DNA of 64,000 bases from Leptodactylus fallax (lineage: Eukaryota; Chordata; Amphibia; Anura; Leptodactylidae). The number at the start of each line of letters is the position of its first letter. Position 1 is the first letter of the stretch. Of the stretch, positions 1 through 12,800 are shown in pieces. Below the pieces are notes generated by a model that searched no databases, had not been told where the DNA came from, and saw nothing but the letters and a program-made list of their open reading frames with translations. The stretch lies in NCBI GenBank assembly GCA_947044405.1, contig CAMRHE010000012.1:8614001-8678000 (forward strand). The letters run 5' to 3'. Position numbers and translations under genes: made by a program.

Positions 1-810
1 CCAAACTGAGCAATCGTGGGAGAAGAGCCTTGGTGAGAGAGGTAAAGAAGAACCCAAAGATCACTGTGGCTGAGCTCCAGAGATGCAGTAGGGAGATGGG
101 AGAAAGGTTCACAAAGTCAAGTATCACTGCAGCCCTTCACCAGTCGGGGCTATATGGCAGAGTGGCCTGAAAGAAGCCTCTCCTCAGTGCAAGACATATG
201 AAAGCCCGCATAGAGTTTGCCAAAAAAACACATGAAGGACTCCCAGACTATGAGAAATAAGATTCTCTGGTCTGATGAGACGAAGATTGAACTTTTTCAT
301 GTTAATTCTAAGCGGTATGTGTAGAGAAAACCAGGCCCTGCTCATCACCTGCCCAATACAATCCCAATAGTGAAACATGGTGGTGGCAGCATCATGCTAT
401 GGGGGTGTTTTGCAGCTGCAGGGACAGGACGACTGGTTGCAATTGAAGGAAAGATGAATGCGGCCAAGTACAGAGATATCCTGGAAGAAAACCTCTTCCA
501 GAGTGCTCTGGACCTCAGACTGGGCCGAAGGTTCACCTTCCAACAAGACAATGACCCTAAGCACACAGCTAAAATAACAAAGGAGTGGCTTCAGAACAAC
601 TCTGTGACCATTCTTCACTGGCCCAGCCAGAGCCCTGACCTCAACCCAATTGAGCATCTCTGGAGAGACCTGAAAATGGCTGTCCACCAACGTTCACCAT
701 CCAACCTGACGGAACTGGAGAGGATCTGCAAGAAAAAAGGGCAGAGGATCCCCAAATCCAGATGTGAAAAACTTGTTGCATCATTCCCAAGAAGACTCAT
801 GGCTGTACTA
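1..810 (+). pseudogene. Tc1 transposase pseudogene (DD34E)
   Basis: The frame reads as a Tc1 transposase that would cut and paste the element at TA sites. The helix-turn-helix part begins at the window edge. The catalytic core includes WSDET near 268-282, HGGGSIMLWGCF near 376-414, QQDNDPKHT near 541-570 and [11 protein letters not shown] near 630-663. Thirty-four residues lie between the second Asp and the Glu, the classical DD34E spacing. It is dead: there are in-frame stops at 168-170 and 322-324, at least one frameshift between the two halves, and the last codons are replaced by a LINE tail. The longest open part is 370-882, whose last ~70 bases are LINE-derived. Confidence 0.9.
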
Positions 811-811
811 G

Positions 812-939
812 CTCACCTTGGAACATTCCTGTACATGTTGTATTTGTATTTGTATCTGCTTATCTTATCTTTGCTGCTGTAACACACTGAATTTCCCCAC
901 TGTGGGACTATTAAAGGACTATTATTATTATTATTATTA
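812..939 (+). mobile_element. L2-like LINE 3' tail, severely 5'-truncated
   Basis: This segment matches the reverse complement of the end of the LINE at 47617-47731: the same CTCACCTTGGAACATTCC start, the same block around CCCCACTGTGGGACTATTAAAGGA and the same ATT microsatellite tail. It sits inside the 3' end of the Tc1 copy, so it inserted after that Tc1 copy did. It has no coding capacity. Confidence 0.85.
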
Positions 940-1215
940 AAAGGGTGATTCTACTCAATACTGAGCAAAGGGTCTGTCATGTGAGATTTCAGTTTTTCTT
1001 TTTTAATAAATTTGTAAAAATATCTACATTTTTGTTTTTTTTCTGTCAAGATGGGGTGCTGAGTATACATTCATGAGAAATAAAATGAACTTTTTTGCTT
1101 TTAGCAAATGGCTGCAATGAAACAAAGAGTGAAAAATTTAAAAGGGTCTGAATATTTTCCATACCCACTGTATATATGAAATTCTGGTTCAAGTTTTGGA
1201 TAATATAACATGTAA

Positions 1216-1400
1216 AACACACAGACACAAGACAGAACATGTATACACGCACATACAGACACAAGACAAAACATGTACACACACAGACACAGACACAAGA
1301 CAGAACATATATATACACACACAGACCGAACACGTACACAGACACACAGACAGACACAAGACAAAACGTGTATACACACACACAGACACACACAGAACAT

Positions 1401-1434
<34 letters not shown>

Positions 1435-1436
1435 GA
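1216..1436. repeat. CA-rich compound microsatellite
   Basis: About 220 bases are built from ACACAGACACAAGACA-like units that grade into pure CA at 1405-1430. The low complexity creates long spurious open frames on both strands, none of which should be read as genes. Confidence 0.95.
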
Positions 1437-1441
1437 CACAG

Positions 1442-2030
1442 CACATACCTGGAGCCAAGTCAGGGACTGATTACATTGGGCTGCAGCATCCCAATGTAGT
1501 TGATCATCCCCTGCAGTGCAAGACTCTGTGAGAGGAGGAGGAGCTGTCAACCTATGCGAAACTTGGTAAGTGAGAGAGGGGAGAGAGGCAGTCAGCACCC
1601 AGTAGCCCAGTGGGCCCTCTCAGGAGCTTGGGTCCCCGGGTGCTGATTCACAGCTAATGGTGCTCAAGTCAGAGGGCCAATTAAGTTGTGGGAGCCCTGG
1701 GCCCAGTACCCCCCCCCCCCCCAACTTACTGTCATCTGTCATACAAATGTAGATTTTCTCCAATTTCACCCCATTCTGATTTTTTTCCAGCTTCCCAGTA
1801 CATTGCACAGAATATTAATTGGTACCATTTGAAAGTACAATTTGCCCCGCAAACATTAAGCTCTCATATGAATCTGTGAATGGAAAAATAAAAAAAAAAG
1901 TTATCGTGTTTGGAAGCCAGAGAGTCAAAATACGAAAAATGAGTGTGGCAGGAAGTGATAAAAAGGTGTCTGTCAGCTCCAAAATACTTCCCAAACCTCC
2001 AAAAAATATTGTCATATAAGTGCCATATAA
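1442..2030. other. Non-coding; possible dispersed repeat at 1728-2030
   Basis: No credible gene is seen. There is a C run at 1710-1722. The stretch at about 1728-2030 (thymidine-rich start, then AAAAAAGTTATCGTGTTTGG) resembles from memory a dispersed repeat common in frog sequences, but no second copy is in this window, so that is only a weak suggestion. Confidence 0.4.
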
Positions 2031-5000
2031 GGAGCAGAAATATACCTTTAAAGCAATAGAAAAATAATAATCCATTCATAGATATGCAAGTCAGCCTGCA
2101 GATGCACTGGGATGGGGTCAGATTTGGGATATTTGCTAACAGACTGTTAGTTGTGATGCAGGCAGAGACTGAAAACATCATTCACAAATACAATGTGCTA
2201 CAATTTCAGAGAAGAGCTGTCTATAGGTAAGTCTGGAAAGTCAGGTCCACCTATTATGCACTTGCAGGCATATCCATAAAAAGGTACATTGGTTTGTGGT
2301 CACAGAGGTGTGTTATGCTCCTAAATGCCTCTACATAGCACTATTATTGGTTTGAGAGGCTTTTTGGACAGATTCCCTTTATGCATATTTTAACAAGGCA
2401 TCACAAACAGAAAAACCTTATACTGGCCATAGATATGAGATGGAAGTCAATTTGTCACCCTATCACCTGGTGGAATTGCTTGTATGAACGATCTCAACAT
2501 CACCATATCCAACTAAACTGCCTGATGAGGGGGCCCAGGTTGAAAAAAAAAAAATACACCGAGATTGTGCAAAATTGCCAAATTTGAAAATTCCATACAT
2601 TTGTATTTTTATCTGACCTGACCTCAGCTAAAATTTTCATTTTTTTTGGCAGACAGGAGTCTGCAGTCTGTCATCTGTAAATTTTCAAACAATAGTCGGC
2701 TGAAATGTCCAAAATCAGATGACTTTTTTTCTCATGAGCATGGCCAGCCTTAGGGTCCTTCAGTGGATGCTGGGCTGTTTACTCATATAAGGTATCAATA
2801 TACAATAGATTATGTTGAAGGGTGAGCTCATTTGCTTTTCCTCCTACATTTCTAAGAAATTAGCTATGCACAATGGGTTAAACTACGAGCATTAGATAGT
2901 TTCTATGCCATCCATCATTAGAAGGGGACAGTCACATTATCTGCATTATAGCTGCCTTCCTGCTCCTGACCATGTGGACACAGTTACAGTGCCCACATGA
3001 TCAGAGCACTGCAATAGTACACAGTAGGTCGCCTGAGGACTCTTGCTTAGGGTACAGGTTGTTAAGAGGTTAAGATAGTTTTATAGTTCATCACTGCTCT
3101 CTTACTACATTACACTGGCCAATAGTCATTACAGTTACTGAGAAACACACATTTTATACCATTAGCCAGTGTTAACAGGTCTACATGAACTACTGATCAG
3201 TTGAAATAAGAGATCACTGGTTATTCACTATTCCAAAATCTCTAGTTAAATCAGTCAAGCCTTTTGTAGTTTTTTTTTTTTTTTTTACTAAATGAACCAG
3301 ATTGCACAGAAAATATTTGATCCCTTTTCTGGCTACATTTTATATTACCCAAGGGATAGCTAGGTATAGAAATTTTACAGCAGGGTTATAGTCATGTGTA
3401 TTCCTTGGTTTATTAATCTCTGAATGTTGCGAAATGTACCTTTGTAGCTTGTCAGTGCTGATGAATTATCAGGTAGCTCATTTTATAGGCCACTAAGAAG
3501 CTTTGCTAATCTCTAGCACACATGGGTGCACATGCTGAAATAATTACATGAAAACAAAAGTACCAACGTTATTGATGGCTTTATTGTGAAAATAGTGCAG
3601 CCTGAAGCCGCTAACAGCTGAAAAAGCCTTTTAACTGCTGCCCTTGATCTTTATCTTTTTCAGTGCAGCAAGGGCTATGGTAGAAAATTACAGGTCACTG
3701 TTGTTTCTAAGCTTTCCTTTTCTCAGAGTCTTGGCATTGGTGGCAGTAGATAAAATGCAAGTTATTGTTTACAGCAGAAGCGGCTTTCATGGCTTCTCTG
3801 CTTCAAACATCATCGGGATAAGGAAGACATAAACCTGCTGGACACAAAAAAACTTTTGCATTTCAAGCCTAAACTTATCATGAAGGCATTATGAATGTGA
3901 CCGTCTACGACTTTCTTAGACTAAATTCACATCCTTGTCAGATGCGTACATGGGCACTGCACAATTTCTCTCCTTTTTTTCTTTTTATTCCTTTTTCATC
4001 TGAATACAACAGTGAACTTTCAGTGTCAACCCTTGAACTCTGACCTTAAAACCTGTACATACATGACAAAGAAGCTTCTTACAGAGATCCTTGTTGAAGA
4101 CTGCACTTTCCATTAAACAGCATGACCCAGCCCGTACAAATTATTGCAAAAATCCACAGCACTGCCAATTTATGCCTGATTCTGAATTTATTATATCATA
4201 GCAGGAACTTTATGACAGTATCATATTTGTTAGTGGGTTAGTAGTATAATAGAAAGAGACCTTTTTCAACAGATATCTTACTGCCATGTTAGGGGGAGTA
4301 ACCAACCAAAATACTAAATATTAAAACAGAAGGTAGATAACACAAGAAGTGGATTTTGGATTTTACAGGATTATGATATTGAGCTCCACTTCATCTTCTC
4401 AAGCCAGTGACATAATGTCTGTTGATCACATGGCCATGCTGCAGCTTAGTCTTGTTCAAATGAATGGGGCTGAGCTGCAATACCAAGCAGAGCCACCATA
4501 CATTGTATGGCGCTGTGCTTGATAAGTAGTGAAGAGGCCACAGCAATCAATATCATAGTCCCTAAATAGTCATAACCCTAAATATTTTTATTTATTCAGC
4601 AGTGGTTTTCATAGCCACTTTGCATCCCATGTGGAATTTGTTTTTTTTCACAATCTCAATCACGTCAATGGGTATATTGAATCTGCAAAAAAGGACATAC
4701 AATCTATGAGGTAGAGGGGGTGACACAAGAAGTAGCAGGGACAGCATAGGAGGTACTATTGCTTGTACAGTGGTCCAGCTGTTTTTGTGATATGGATAGG
4801 TTATTTTCATCACGCTGATAAATGTAATTACAATGTGTGTCATAAATATTGAATGTTACAAATGAAGTTTTTGCTTTTTGTTCTGTCTGAGAGTTTCTAG
4901 CAGAGGAAGGATATGCATTCTATTTCTTTCGTTTATGAAGTGTAACCCCTCCATGACCTCACTGTGACTATTTGATTTAATCTAACCCCAGTTTACTGGC

Positions 5001-6052
5001 TTTAAAGCAAGCAGCCATAAAGCTTCCAATCAGATATGCCTTGTCTAGCATCAAAAGAAGGAAAAGGGGGGCATGCTTTATCTGTACCTCAGCAGAACAC
5101 TTGTGCTTCACATTCTATGCATTGTATCTGTGTCATGAAATAACATGGTGTTGCATTCCAGTTCATCACATCACAATAACATTATTTTTAATTCCTGTAT
5201 ACTGAGATTATTATAGTATCTTCTTTTATACTGTATTGAACAGTATCCAGCATTCCGAATACTGGAAAAGCTAAAATGTAAAATGTGTTTAAACAACCAA
5301 TTATTACTATCTAGATTCAGATTTGAACAAGTGGGAAGCCAGAAGTAGCTCTGAGCTGCTAGAGGCACACGTATGTTTCTTGAATATGTTATGAAATGAT
5401 GGGACATACATTGCATCCTGTTGCTAAATCTCTGAAACTACCTTCACTTCTACGCTGGGCTGTCTGTTGTTCTGATCCGTTGTAGGACAAGTGGAATGCT
5501 TAAATAGCGGATAAACATTGACTATAATGGGGTCCATTGGGTGTTTGTTGTTTTTAAACTGAAATCAGCAAGCGAATAAGCCGATTGTGTAGGACTTTTT
5601 CATTTGCCGATTTCTGGCAGTGACTGTGACGGACACTCCGACACAAATGTGAACTTAGCCTAAGCTTCCAGAGGATTGCACACTGACACATGGAGGAATT
5701 TATGGCTTTTTAGACTAGTTTGCACAAAATTTAGCAAGTTTTAACTCTTCTTTACTGCTCAATCTATCTTTGAAAAGTGGGTGTGGTTAGGCTTGTGAGC
5801 TAAAAAAAAAGGCTGAATTATCAAATGTGACTTTTAAAAAATTTGAAAAATTGACAAAATCTCACTCCAACAGAGAGGAGGTGTTAAAAGTGGTGTAATA
5901 TCTCATTTCATACATGTTAGGCATAAGGATGCACTAAATTTGTGACATTTAATAAATTTGGGACAAATTAAGGCAATGCAGACTCCAACAAAACTGAATT
6001 TAAGAAGTCTCCTCAGGTTAAATCTACCCCATAGAATCTGAGAAAACACAAC
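2031..6052. other. Unassigned AT-rich sequence
   Basis: About 4 kb has no coding frame above 83 residues, no recognisable domain and no clear transposon end. A T run lies at 3272-3288. Short frames such as 3644-3832 and 4592-4843 (minus) look like chance. It may be unique intergenic DNA or very old repeats. Confidence 0.6.
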
Positions 6053-6334
6053 TAGAGTATGTTCACACTTCAAAATATGGGCGTATTGCACCTCAAAATC
6101 AGCACCAGATTCCGCATTTATTCTGTCTCCCATTGTTTTCAATCTGGAGCAGAGATCGAAGCAGAAAGCTGAAAAAATAAGCGTTCGGCTTGTCCTTGCC
6201 GCAGATTCGGTGACAGGGTCAGTAGTGTGAGACACTCCACTGATTAGGCCCATTCATCTGCTGTGGGGAGCCAGAGGACGGAAACTGAAGAGGAATCTGA
6301 GGCAGAAATCCGCTGTGTGAACAGCCCCTTGCCC
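6053..6334. mobile_element. Possible palindromic MITE
   Basis: The ends are loosely inverted: GTATGTTCACAC near 6057-6068 and GTGTGAACAGCCCC near 6315-6328. The interior has no gene. A GGGTATGTTCACCCAGAG fragment near 58700 seems related. The target duplication is not clear, so the class (Harbinger-like by analogy with better copies in this window) is an inference. Confidence 0.45.
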
Positions 6335-6787
6335 TAGAATATTCTGCAGCATGAGTGAGAATGACATATTTTTGCCTAGTGTTGCTCAGCCTAAACTAAA
6401 AATCTAAGTCCTCTACATCTATTAATTTTTACCTTCTATCTGACCCAAAATAGACTGCCATAGTTTCATCCATACAGTTCCACCTCTCGATGCTTGAAGT
6501 GTTTTTTTACATGTTTAAATAGAAATTAATTAATGTCCAGATTTCAATTCTGGTCCCGCCGTCCAAGAACCTGCACTTCCGGTTTCAAGCTTTCACCAAC
6601 ACAGCAGACAGCTATCTCTTCCTTTCTGTGTAGGTGATGTGCTTGAATGGGGGTGGGCTGTCAAGTTTAGTTCATTATGCCAGTCTCACTTTCCATTGAG
6701 GCTCATGAATAGGAGGCTGGCATAGCTATCTGTCTGGGCGAGTTGATTTATTTGTTCAGTCTACACTAGCTTCACCCAAAATTGGAC
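6335..6787. other. Unassigned non-coding
   Basis: Nothing recognisable is seen between the possible MITE and the hAT-type element that begins at 6796. Confidence 0.5.
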
Positions 6788-7664
6788 CCAACTCCCAGTG
6801 TCGGACTGGGATGTCTAGGGCCCACCAGTGGAATTGCTTATAGGGGCCCACCATCAGGACCCCTGATGATCAGTGGTACCGAGACAGGGCAGCTAAAGGT
6901 AATAACATGTTGAGAGCCATGCTGCTCACCTGCCATACCATGTGCACCACTGCATTACCTAAACCTACTGCTACACCCTGTATGGCAAGTGAACAGCATG
7001 GCTCCTAGAATTGTTACCTGTAGCCGCACTGTCCTGGAAAAGCTGATCTGCAGAGGTCCTGGCTGTTGTATCATCGCAGATGTAATATTGCTGGCCTGTC
7101 CTAAGGATGGATAAATCCTTTGAAGAGGTTGTCCAGGAATTGTCCAGGAACTGGCGCAACCCATGTCCCGTGCGGGAGGTGTAAAATAAAAAATAAATAA
7201 ATAAAAAAGCATACTCACCTGTCCCCGGCGCTCCGTTGTCCGCTGCCAGTGTCCATTCAGTCTCGTGCCGGCGACTCCTTGCTGGGAGTCCTGCACCTCA
7301 TGTGACCGTGAAGGCCAATTAGGTACAGGATTTCCAGAAATAAGACTGAACACACGCAGGCAGGGGACAACGGAGTGCTGGGAATAGGTGAATATGCTTT
7401 TTTTTTTCTTTTCTTTTTTTTTTAATTTTTGCACCTCCCAGGCATCCGCCACAATAGTCGCTCCAGTTTATGGACAACCTCTTCTAAGGGGTTGTCTGGG
7501 CCAAATTTTTTCATGGCCACTTCACTGGTCTCCCCATACAGTGACCTCTTTACTGGTCCTCCATACTGTATGGGGAACAGTGATGGAGCCATTATATTGT
7601 GTGGGAGCAGTGATGGGGGCTAACATCCTGTGGGGGGGACATTAAACTGTGTGGGGCATATTAA

Positions 7665-8075
7665 AGGGGTTGTCCAGGGTTAATCTTTTTTATGGCCTAT
7701 GCTCAGGATAGGCCATAAATACCTGATCAGTAGGGGGCTGACACATTGCCCCATCAGCTGTTTGGAGCCACTTCCGGCGCCCGTTCTGTACACAACACAG
7801 GGCCAGAAGCAGAAAGCTCCATCTGCTGTTTAGTTGCCCGGCGCCTTCACTGCAGCTCAGCTCCTACTGACTTCAATAAGTGCTGAGATGCAGTGAAGGT
7901 GCCCGGCTAATACACAGTGGGCAGAGCTTTCTGCTTCTGGCCCTGTATTGTGTAGAGGACGGGTGCTGGAAGTTGCTCCGTACAGCTGATCGGTCCAGGG
8001 TCAGCCCCGTACAGATCAGGTATCTATGGCCTATCCTGAGGATAAACCATAACAAATTATGCCTGGACAACCCCT
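7665..8075. mobile_element. piggyBac-like palindromic MITE (in hAT copy 1)
   Basis: The ends are AGGGGTTGTCCAGG and CCTGGACAACCCCT, flanked by TTAA at 7661-7664 and 8076-8079. TTAA duplication is the piggyBac hallmark. The same MITE occupies the same place in hAT copy 2 (33590-34000), so it was already inside the hAT family ancestor. A related copy with TTAA flanks is at 59141-59383. It has no coding capacity. Confidence 0.7.
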
Positions 8076-8721
8076 TTAATATACCCCCCTAATGCGCCAC
8101 ACTTTAAAGAAGTTGTCCAGTATAATTTTTGTCTTTTTTCTAATTAGTCTGGGGGAGGTGAATCCCCCCCCCCCCCAAAAAAAACAAACAAACAAAAAAG
8201 AAAACATATTAAACATATTCACCTGTCCCAGGTGTTCCGGTGTCAGCAGGTCCCAGCACGGATCCGGTCCTGCTGCTCCGCTGTCTTCTTTTGCCAGGAG
8301 TCCTCACTGGCTGTGACGTCCCAGGTCCCTTCCTTTAGGCTGCTGATTGGCTTCAGGGGTCATGTGACATAACAGGTAGTCACGTGCAGGAGGAACTTGT
8401 GCTGGAAGAAAACAGAGCTGCAGGCCGAACCGCGCTGGGAGACACTGGGGACAGGAGAGAAAGTTTGTTCTTTGTTTTTTTCACCTGCCCCAGTGTAATA
8501 AAAAAAAAAAAAAAATGTTGTCCTGCACAACCCCTTTACAGTGGCCCCTTCACTGGTTTCCCCTATAGCAGTATTGGAGTTTCTACAACTTAGGTATTGT
8601 TATGCTGGAGCCCTAGAGCAGGCATCAACATAACAATACAGTGAGAAATTAGCTGGGGTGGGAGGGGGTTACAACTCTCAACAGACCCAGAGCATCTGGA
8701 GCTGCTGGGGGTTGTAGTTAT

Positions 8722-9726
8722 TGTAGCCCTATTTGGGGGGGGGTATGAGTATTATCCCTCCCGCAACAGACTCTGGCGCTGACCTGTGTGTATAATGGGA
8801 CCTGAAGCCTTCGCTGAAGGGAAGAGTGGGAACATATATGAAATATATCAGTGCCTCCACCCAGGATAGAGCCTCTGTATTACAGGGAGGATCTCTTCCT
8901 GGGACTTACCCATGAGGTACAGTTAGTAGCCTTAACAAGGATCACTGTACTAATCTCACAGTCTGAAGAATACATACAGATACCACATAAGGTTATAACA
9001 GTAGCTTTCTAAGAATCAACAGGGTAATAATACATACATAAAATATACTCAGAACACAGCAATACTACAACAACCAGCAAGTCCTCAACCGTCTTAGGTT
9101 ATATACCCGGGTATATATATAGATATATAGCAAGAGTCCAGTGCACAATACCTCCAGGCAACAGAAGAGATGCAGGGGCCCCTGTGGATGACTGTGGATC
9201 CTCGGATTCTTCCAGGAGATGACAGACAGCCGATCAGGAGATGATGATGATGGTGAGATTCTTCACAGGCAGCAAACAGGGCGACGGTGACGGCAGTAGA
9301 TGCAGGCCTGACTACCCTAACACTGAGTCCTTAACCTGCCAGCTAAACTACTAGTGCCACCGGGCCTCTAACTAGCTAGTTGGCCTTCGGAAGCCTAACC
9401 TATCACTGCCCTGAACTGTATATATATATGGATCCCTAACTACGGTTACTAGCTAGGTCCTGTGAGTATATAGGGGGTAACACATACCTAACTATATACT
9501 GTGAAGTAAAGAGGAACAAGTGGCTCTTAGACTCCCCCAGACATAACATGTCTGTCTCAGCAGCTCTGCTCACATCTCTCCCCCCAGCAGCTCTGCCTCA
9601 CATGTGTCTGACTCACTGTATTTACAAAACAAAACTTGCACTAAATGCCTGGGGTCTCTGAAGCCAAACTGCAGGGGCAAAGAAGCCAGATACATTATAT
9701 ACTAGTAGAAATGGCAGTTCCCTACA
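8722..9726 (-). repeat. 3' LTR of the gypsy element
   Basis: A 1,005-bp direct repeat bounded by TGTAGC...CTACA. It matches 15109-16112 almost base for base. Differences seen are the G-run length, CTTTCTAAG against CTTTATAAG, and CTCTCCCCCC against CTCTCTCCCC. It holds TA-rich stretches, and an ATG-led chance frame reads off its end. Confidence 0.95.
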
Positions 9727-9740
9727 CTCTCCCTCTGGTG
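9727..9740 (-). promoter_or_regulatory. Polypurine tract of the gypsy element
   Basis: On the minus strand CACCAGAGGGAGAG directly precedes the TG that opens the 3' LTR. This is the position and composition expected of the RNase H-resistant primer for plus-strand DNA synthesis. Confidence 0.75.
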
Positions 9741-9845
9741 AAATCTTTACGTCACGTCAAAGACATACAAAGTCATAGTATACAGTCAACATTACCAATG
9801 ACAATATCAATATGGTTGCTTTTGCATTTACAGAGTCACAACAGG

Positions 9846-12800
9846 TTAATAGGTATACATGCCAGCAGGAGCGAAAATTGGTAACATATTGACCAAAGTG
9901 GACACTGCACCCACCCAAGCATGGTATAAATGAGGCTGAGTAGTAAATCTGGGGTCCCCCAAACTATCATATGTCAGTATAGGTGGAGGGTGTCTAATTC
10001 TCTCTCCTCTCCGTACCTCTCTCTGAGGTAAACTAGCATGTCCAGGCCCTAAACTAGGGTTGTCTGCCATGGGAGGGGATGGTGCTGGTGGCGTAGGAGA
10101 GCTAGATCCCTGCTCATCTGTAGACACAGATCTAGGTACGAATTCTGGAGTTTGAGGGTTCATAGGTCTCCCTGAAGGAGAAGATACTGGTGATCTAGGA
10201 ACTTCAGGAGCCACAGTCCAATCACTCTCAGGAGTTTCAGGAAGGTCAGGTGGAATATCGGCTAAGGACTGTGGAGAATCGCAGGCCGAGCCATCATTGG
10301 AGATATCCATACCATCAATCTGAGGTACAGGCAACAAATGATTTCTATGCCAAGTCCTGATCCTCCCGTCCCGTCCTTTTATCTTGTAGACTGGTATTCC
10401 AGGCAACCGATCTACCACTGTAAAGAGTTCACTCCGCCATCGATCAGCCAGCTTATGTTTTGCAGATGCTCCCAAATTCCGTAGCAGAACATGGTCCCCA
10501 GGGTTCAATTCTCGGTATCTTACTCGAAGATCAAATCTCCTTTTATTTCCTTCATTCACTTTGGCTGCATTTTCCTCAGCCAGCTGATAAGCACTCTTAA
10601 GCATTTCTTTCAAACGTGCCACGTATCGGTAATGATCTCGATGACTGATACCATCGGTAGAGACTCCCAACAAGATGTCAATAGGTAGCCTAGGCTCTCT
10701 TCCAAACATCAGAAAGTATGGTGAATATCCTGTGCTCTCGTGCCTTGTACTATTATAGGCATGCACCATAGCCTCCACTTTTCTACTCCAGGATCGCTTA
10801 TCCTCAATTCGTAAGGTACCAAGCATATCAAGTAAAGTCCTGTTAAATCTTTCAGGAAGGGCATCTCCCTCTGGATGGTAAGGCGTCGTCCGACTTTTGC
10901 GGATGTTCAACAACTGAAGTAACTCTTTGATCAGGTTACTCTCAAAATCCCGGCCTTGATCAGAATGCAACCGGTGTGGTAAGCCATAATGGATAAAATA
11001 CTTTTCCCAAAGCACTCTTGCAACAGTGACTGCTTTTTGATCCTTAGTCGGAAAGGCTTGAGCATATCGTGTGAAGTGATCAGTCACCACCAATACATTT
11101 CCAAATCCTCTGGAGTCGTTGTCAATACAAAGGAAGTCTATGCAGACAAGATCCATGGGGCCCGAACTCTTCAAGTGTCCCATGAAGGCCGCTCGAACCG
11201 GGACAGTCTTCCTCTGCAAACATCTGCGACAGCACCTACACAGACGAGTCACGGTATCTCTCATTTTGGGCCAGTAGAATCGGTCTTGTATTAGGCCATA
11301 AGTCTTCTCAGGTCCCAAATGACCATGATAATCATGCAGACTTCGGAAAATCATCTTCTGAAAGCAGCTTGGAATAACTAGTTGGCGCCTTCCAGGGTGA
11401 TCATGATACAGCACCACACGATAAAGTAGGCCATTGTCTATTTCAAACTTCTCCCAATCTCGTAGAAGTTGACTGCATTCAGAGGGTAGGGATGTCTTTA
11501 ACATTTCTCTGTCTTGAGAACTCACTGCTTGATAAAGAGGTCCAATTAAAGGATCAGTCTTTTGACTCCAGATCATTCGCTTTGAAGATATAGAACAACT
11601 CTCAAAGGATCCTAAAGCGGCAGGGTAGGCAAACATGTCTGGTACAGCTTCGGGACCTCCCCCAATAGAGTCAATAAGCCGAGTTTCAGAAAAGGCTACT
11701 CGGTCTTCAACTACAGCAGCCATGGCACACAAAGCTCCTACTCCAGGACTTGGCACTTCTTCCCATTCATCCACTACTTCCGGACTAGGTAATCCAGGCC
11801 GTCTTGATAGAGCATCTGCCCCAATGTTCTTAGGCCCCGATTTATACTTGAGTGTGAATTGGTAGTTGGATAAAGCTGCCAACCAGCGATGTCCTGTAGC
11901 ATCGAGTTTAGCGGTTGACAAAACGTATGTCAGTGGATTGTTGTCTGTTCTTACTTCAAACGTGGCTCCGTATAAATAGTCATGTAATTTATCAACAATG
12001 GCCCACTTGAGCGCCAAAAACTCCAATTTATGTACTGGATAATTTTTCTCGCTGGGAGAAAGACTTCGACTTATGAAAGCTATGGGCCGTAACCCGGCTG
12101 GGTATTCTTGGTGCAGCACGCCACCTAATCCTTCAAAGCTGGCATCTACATGTAGCACATATGGCTTATGTGCATCAGCATAAGCCAGAACGGGAGCTTC
12201 TGTCAATTTCTTCTTCAACAACTTAAATGCTTCTTCACAATCCGCAGTCCACCTATCGCCAAAAAGGCTTTTGGAAGACCCTTTCTTCTTTCCCGGATCT
12301 CCTGCATCACTCTTCAACAGGTCGAGGAGGGCTCGAGCAATTTTTGAATATCCTTCCACAAATCGTCGATAGAATCCACAAAACCCCAAGAAAGATTGCA
12401 ACTCCGTAATATTTTGCGGTCGGGGCCAATTCACCACAGCTTCAATCTTACCAGGATCGGTAGCAACTCCTTCAGCAGAAACAATATGACCTACATAAGT
12501 GACCGAAGATCTACAAAATTTGCATTTGTCAGCCGACAACTTCAGCCCCTCTTCTTTTAAGCGATGGAGTACTCTCATGAGTCGTTCTTCATGTTCTTCC
12601 AGCGTCTTTCCAAACACAATAATGTCATCAAGATATACAAGGCATTCCCGGGGCACTAAATCACCTAACACTCTTTCCATCAACCTTTGGAACGTTGCTG
12701 GCGCACCTTTTGTACCTTGCGGCATACGAGTGAACTGAAAGAAACCCAAGGGGCATATGAAGGCTGTCTTTTCCTGATCCTCAGGTGCCATTGGGACTTG

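Larger units (their letters stand above)
1..1170 (+). mobile_element. Tc1-type DNA transposon, 5' end outside the window
   Basis: A Tc1/mariner element runs in from the left edge. It contains a decayed transposase, then an AT-rich 3' untranslated stretch, and ends in the inverted-repeat end CCATACCCACTG at 1159-1170, followed by the TA target duplication at 1171-1172. A LINE 3' tail (812-939) interrupts it at the end of the transposase. The 5' terminal repeat is not visible. The 3' UTR has the layout familiar from vertebrate Tc1 copies. Sequence decay shows an old, immobile copy. Confidence 0.85.

Noticed and set aside
1046..1598. Cys/Val-rich and Thr/His-rich long frames on both strands
   Set aside because: They are translations of the CA microsatellite at 1216-1436.
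10989..11294. Plus-strand frames inside the gypsy element (also 13577, 13889, 14199)
   Set aside because: They are shadows of the minus-strand gag and pol genes, with no independent motif.
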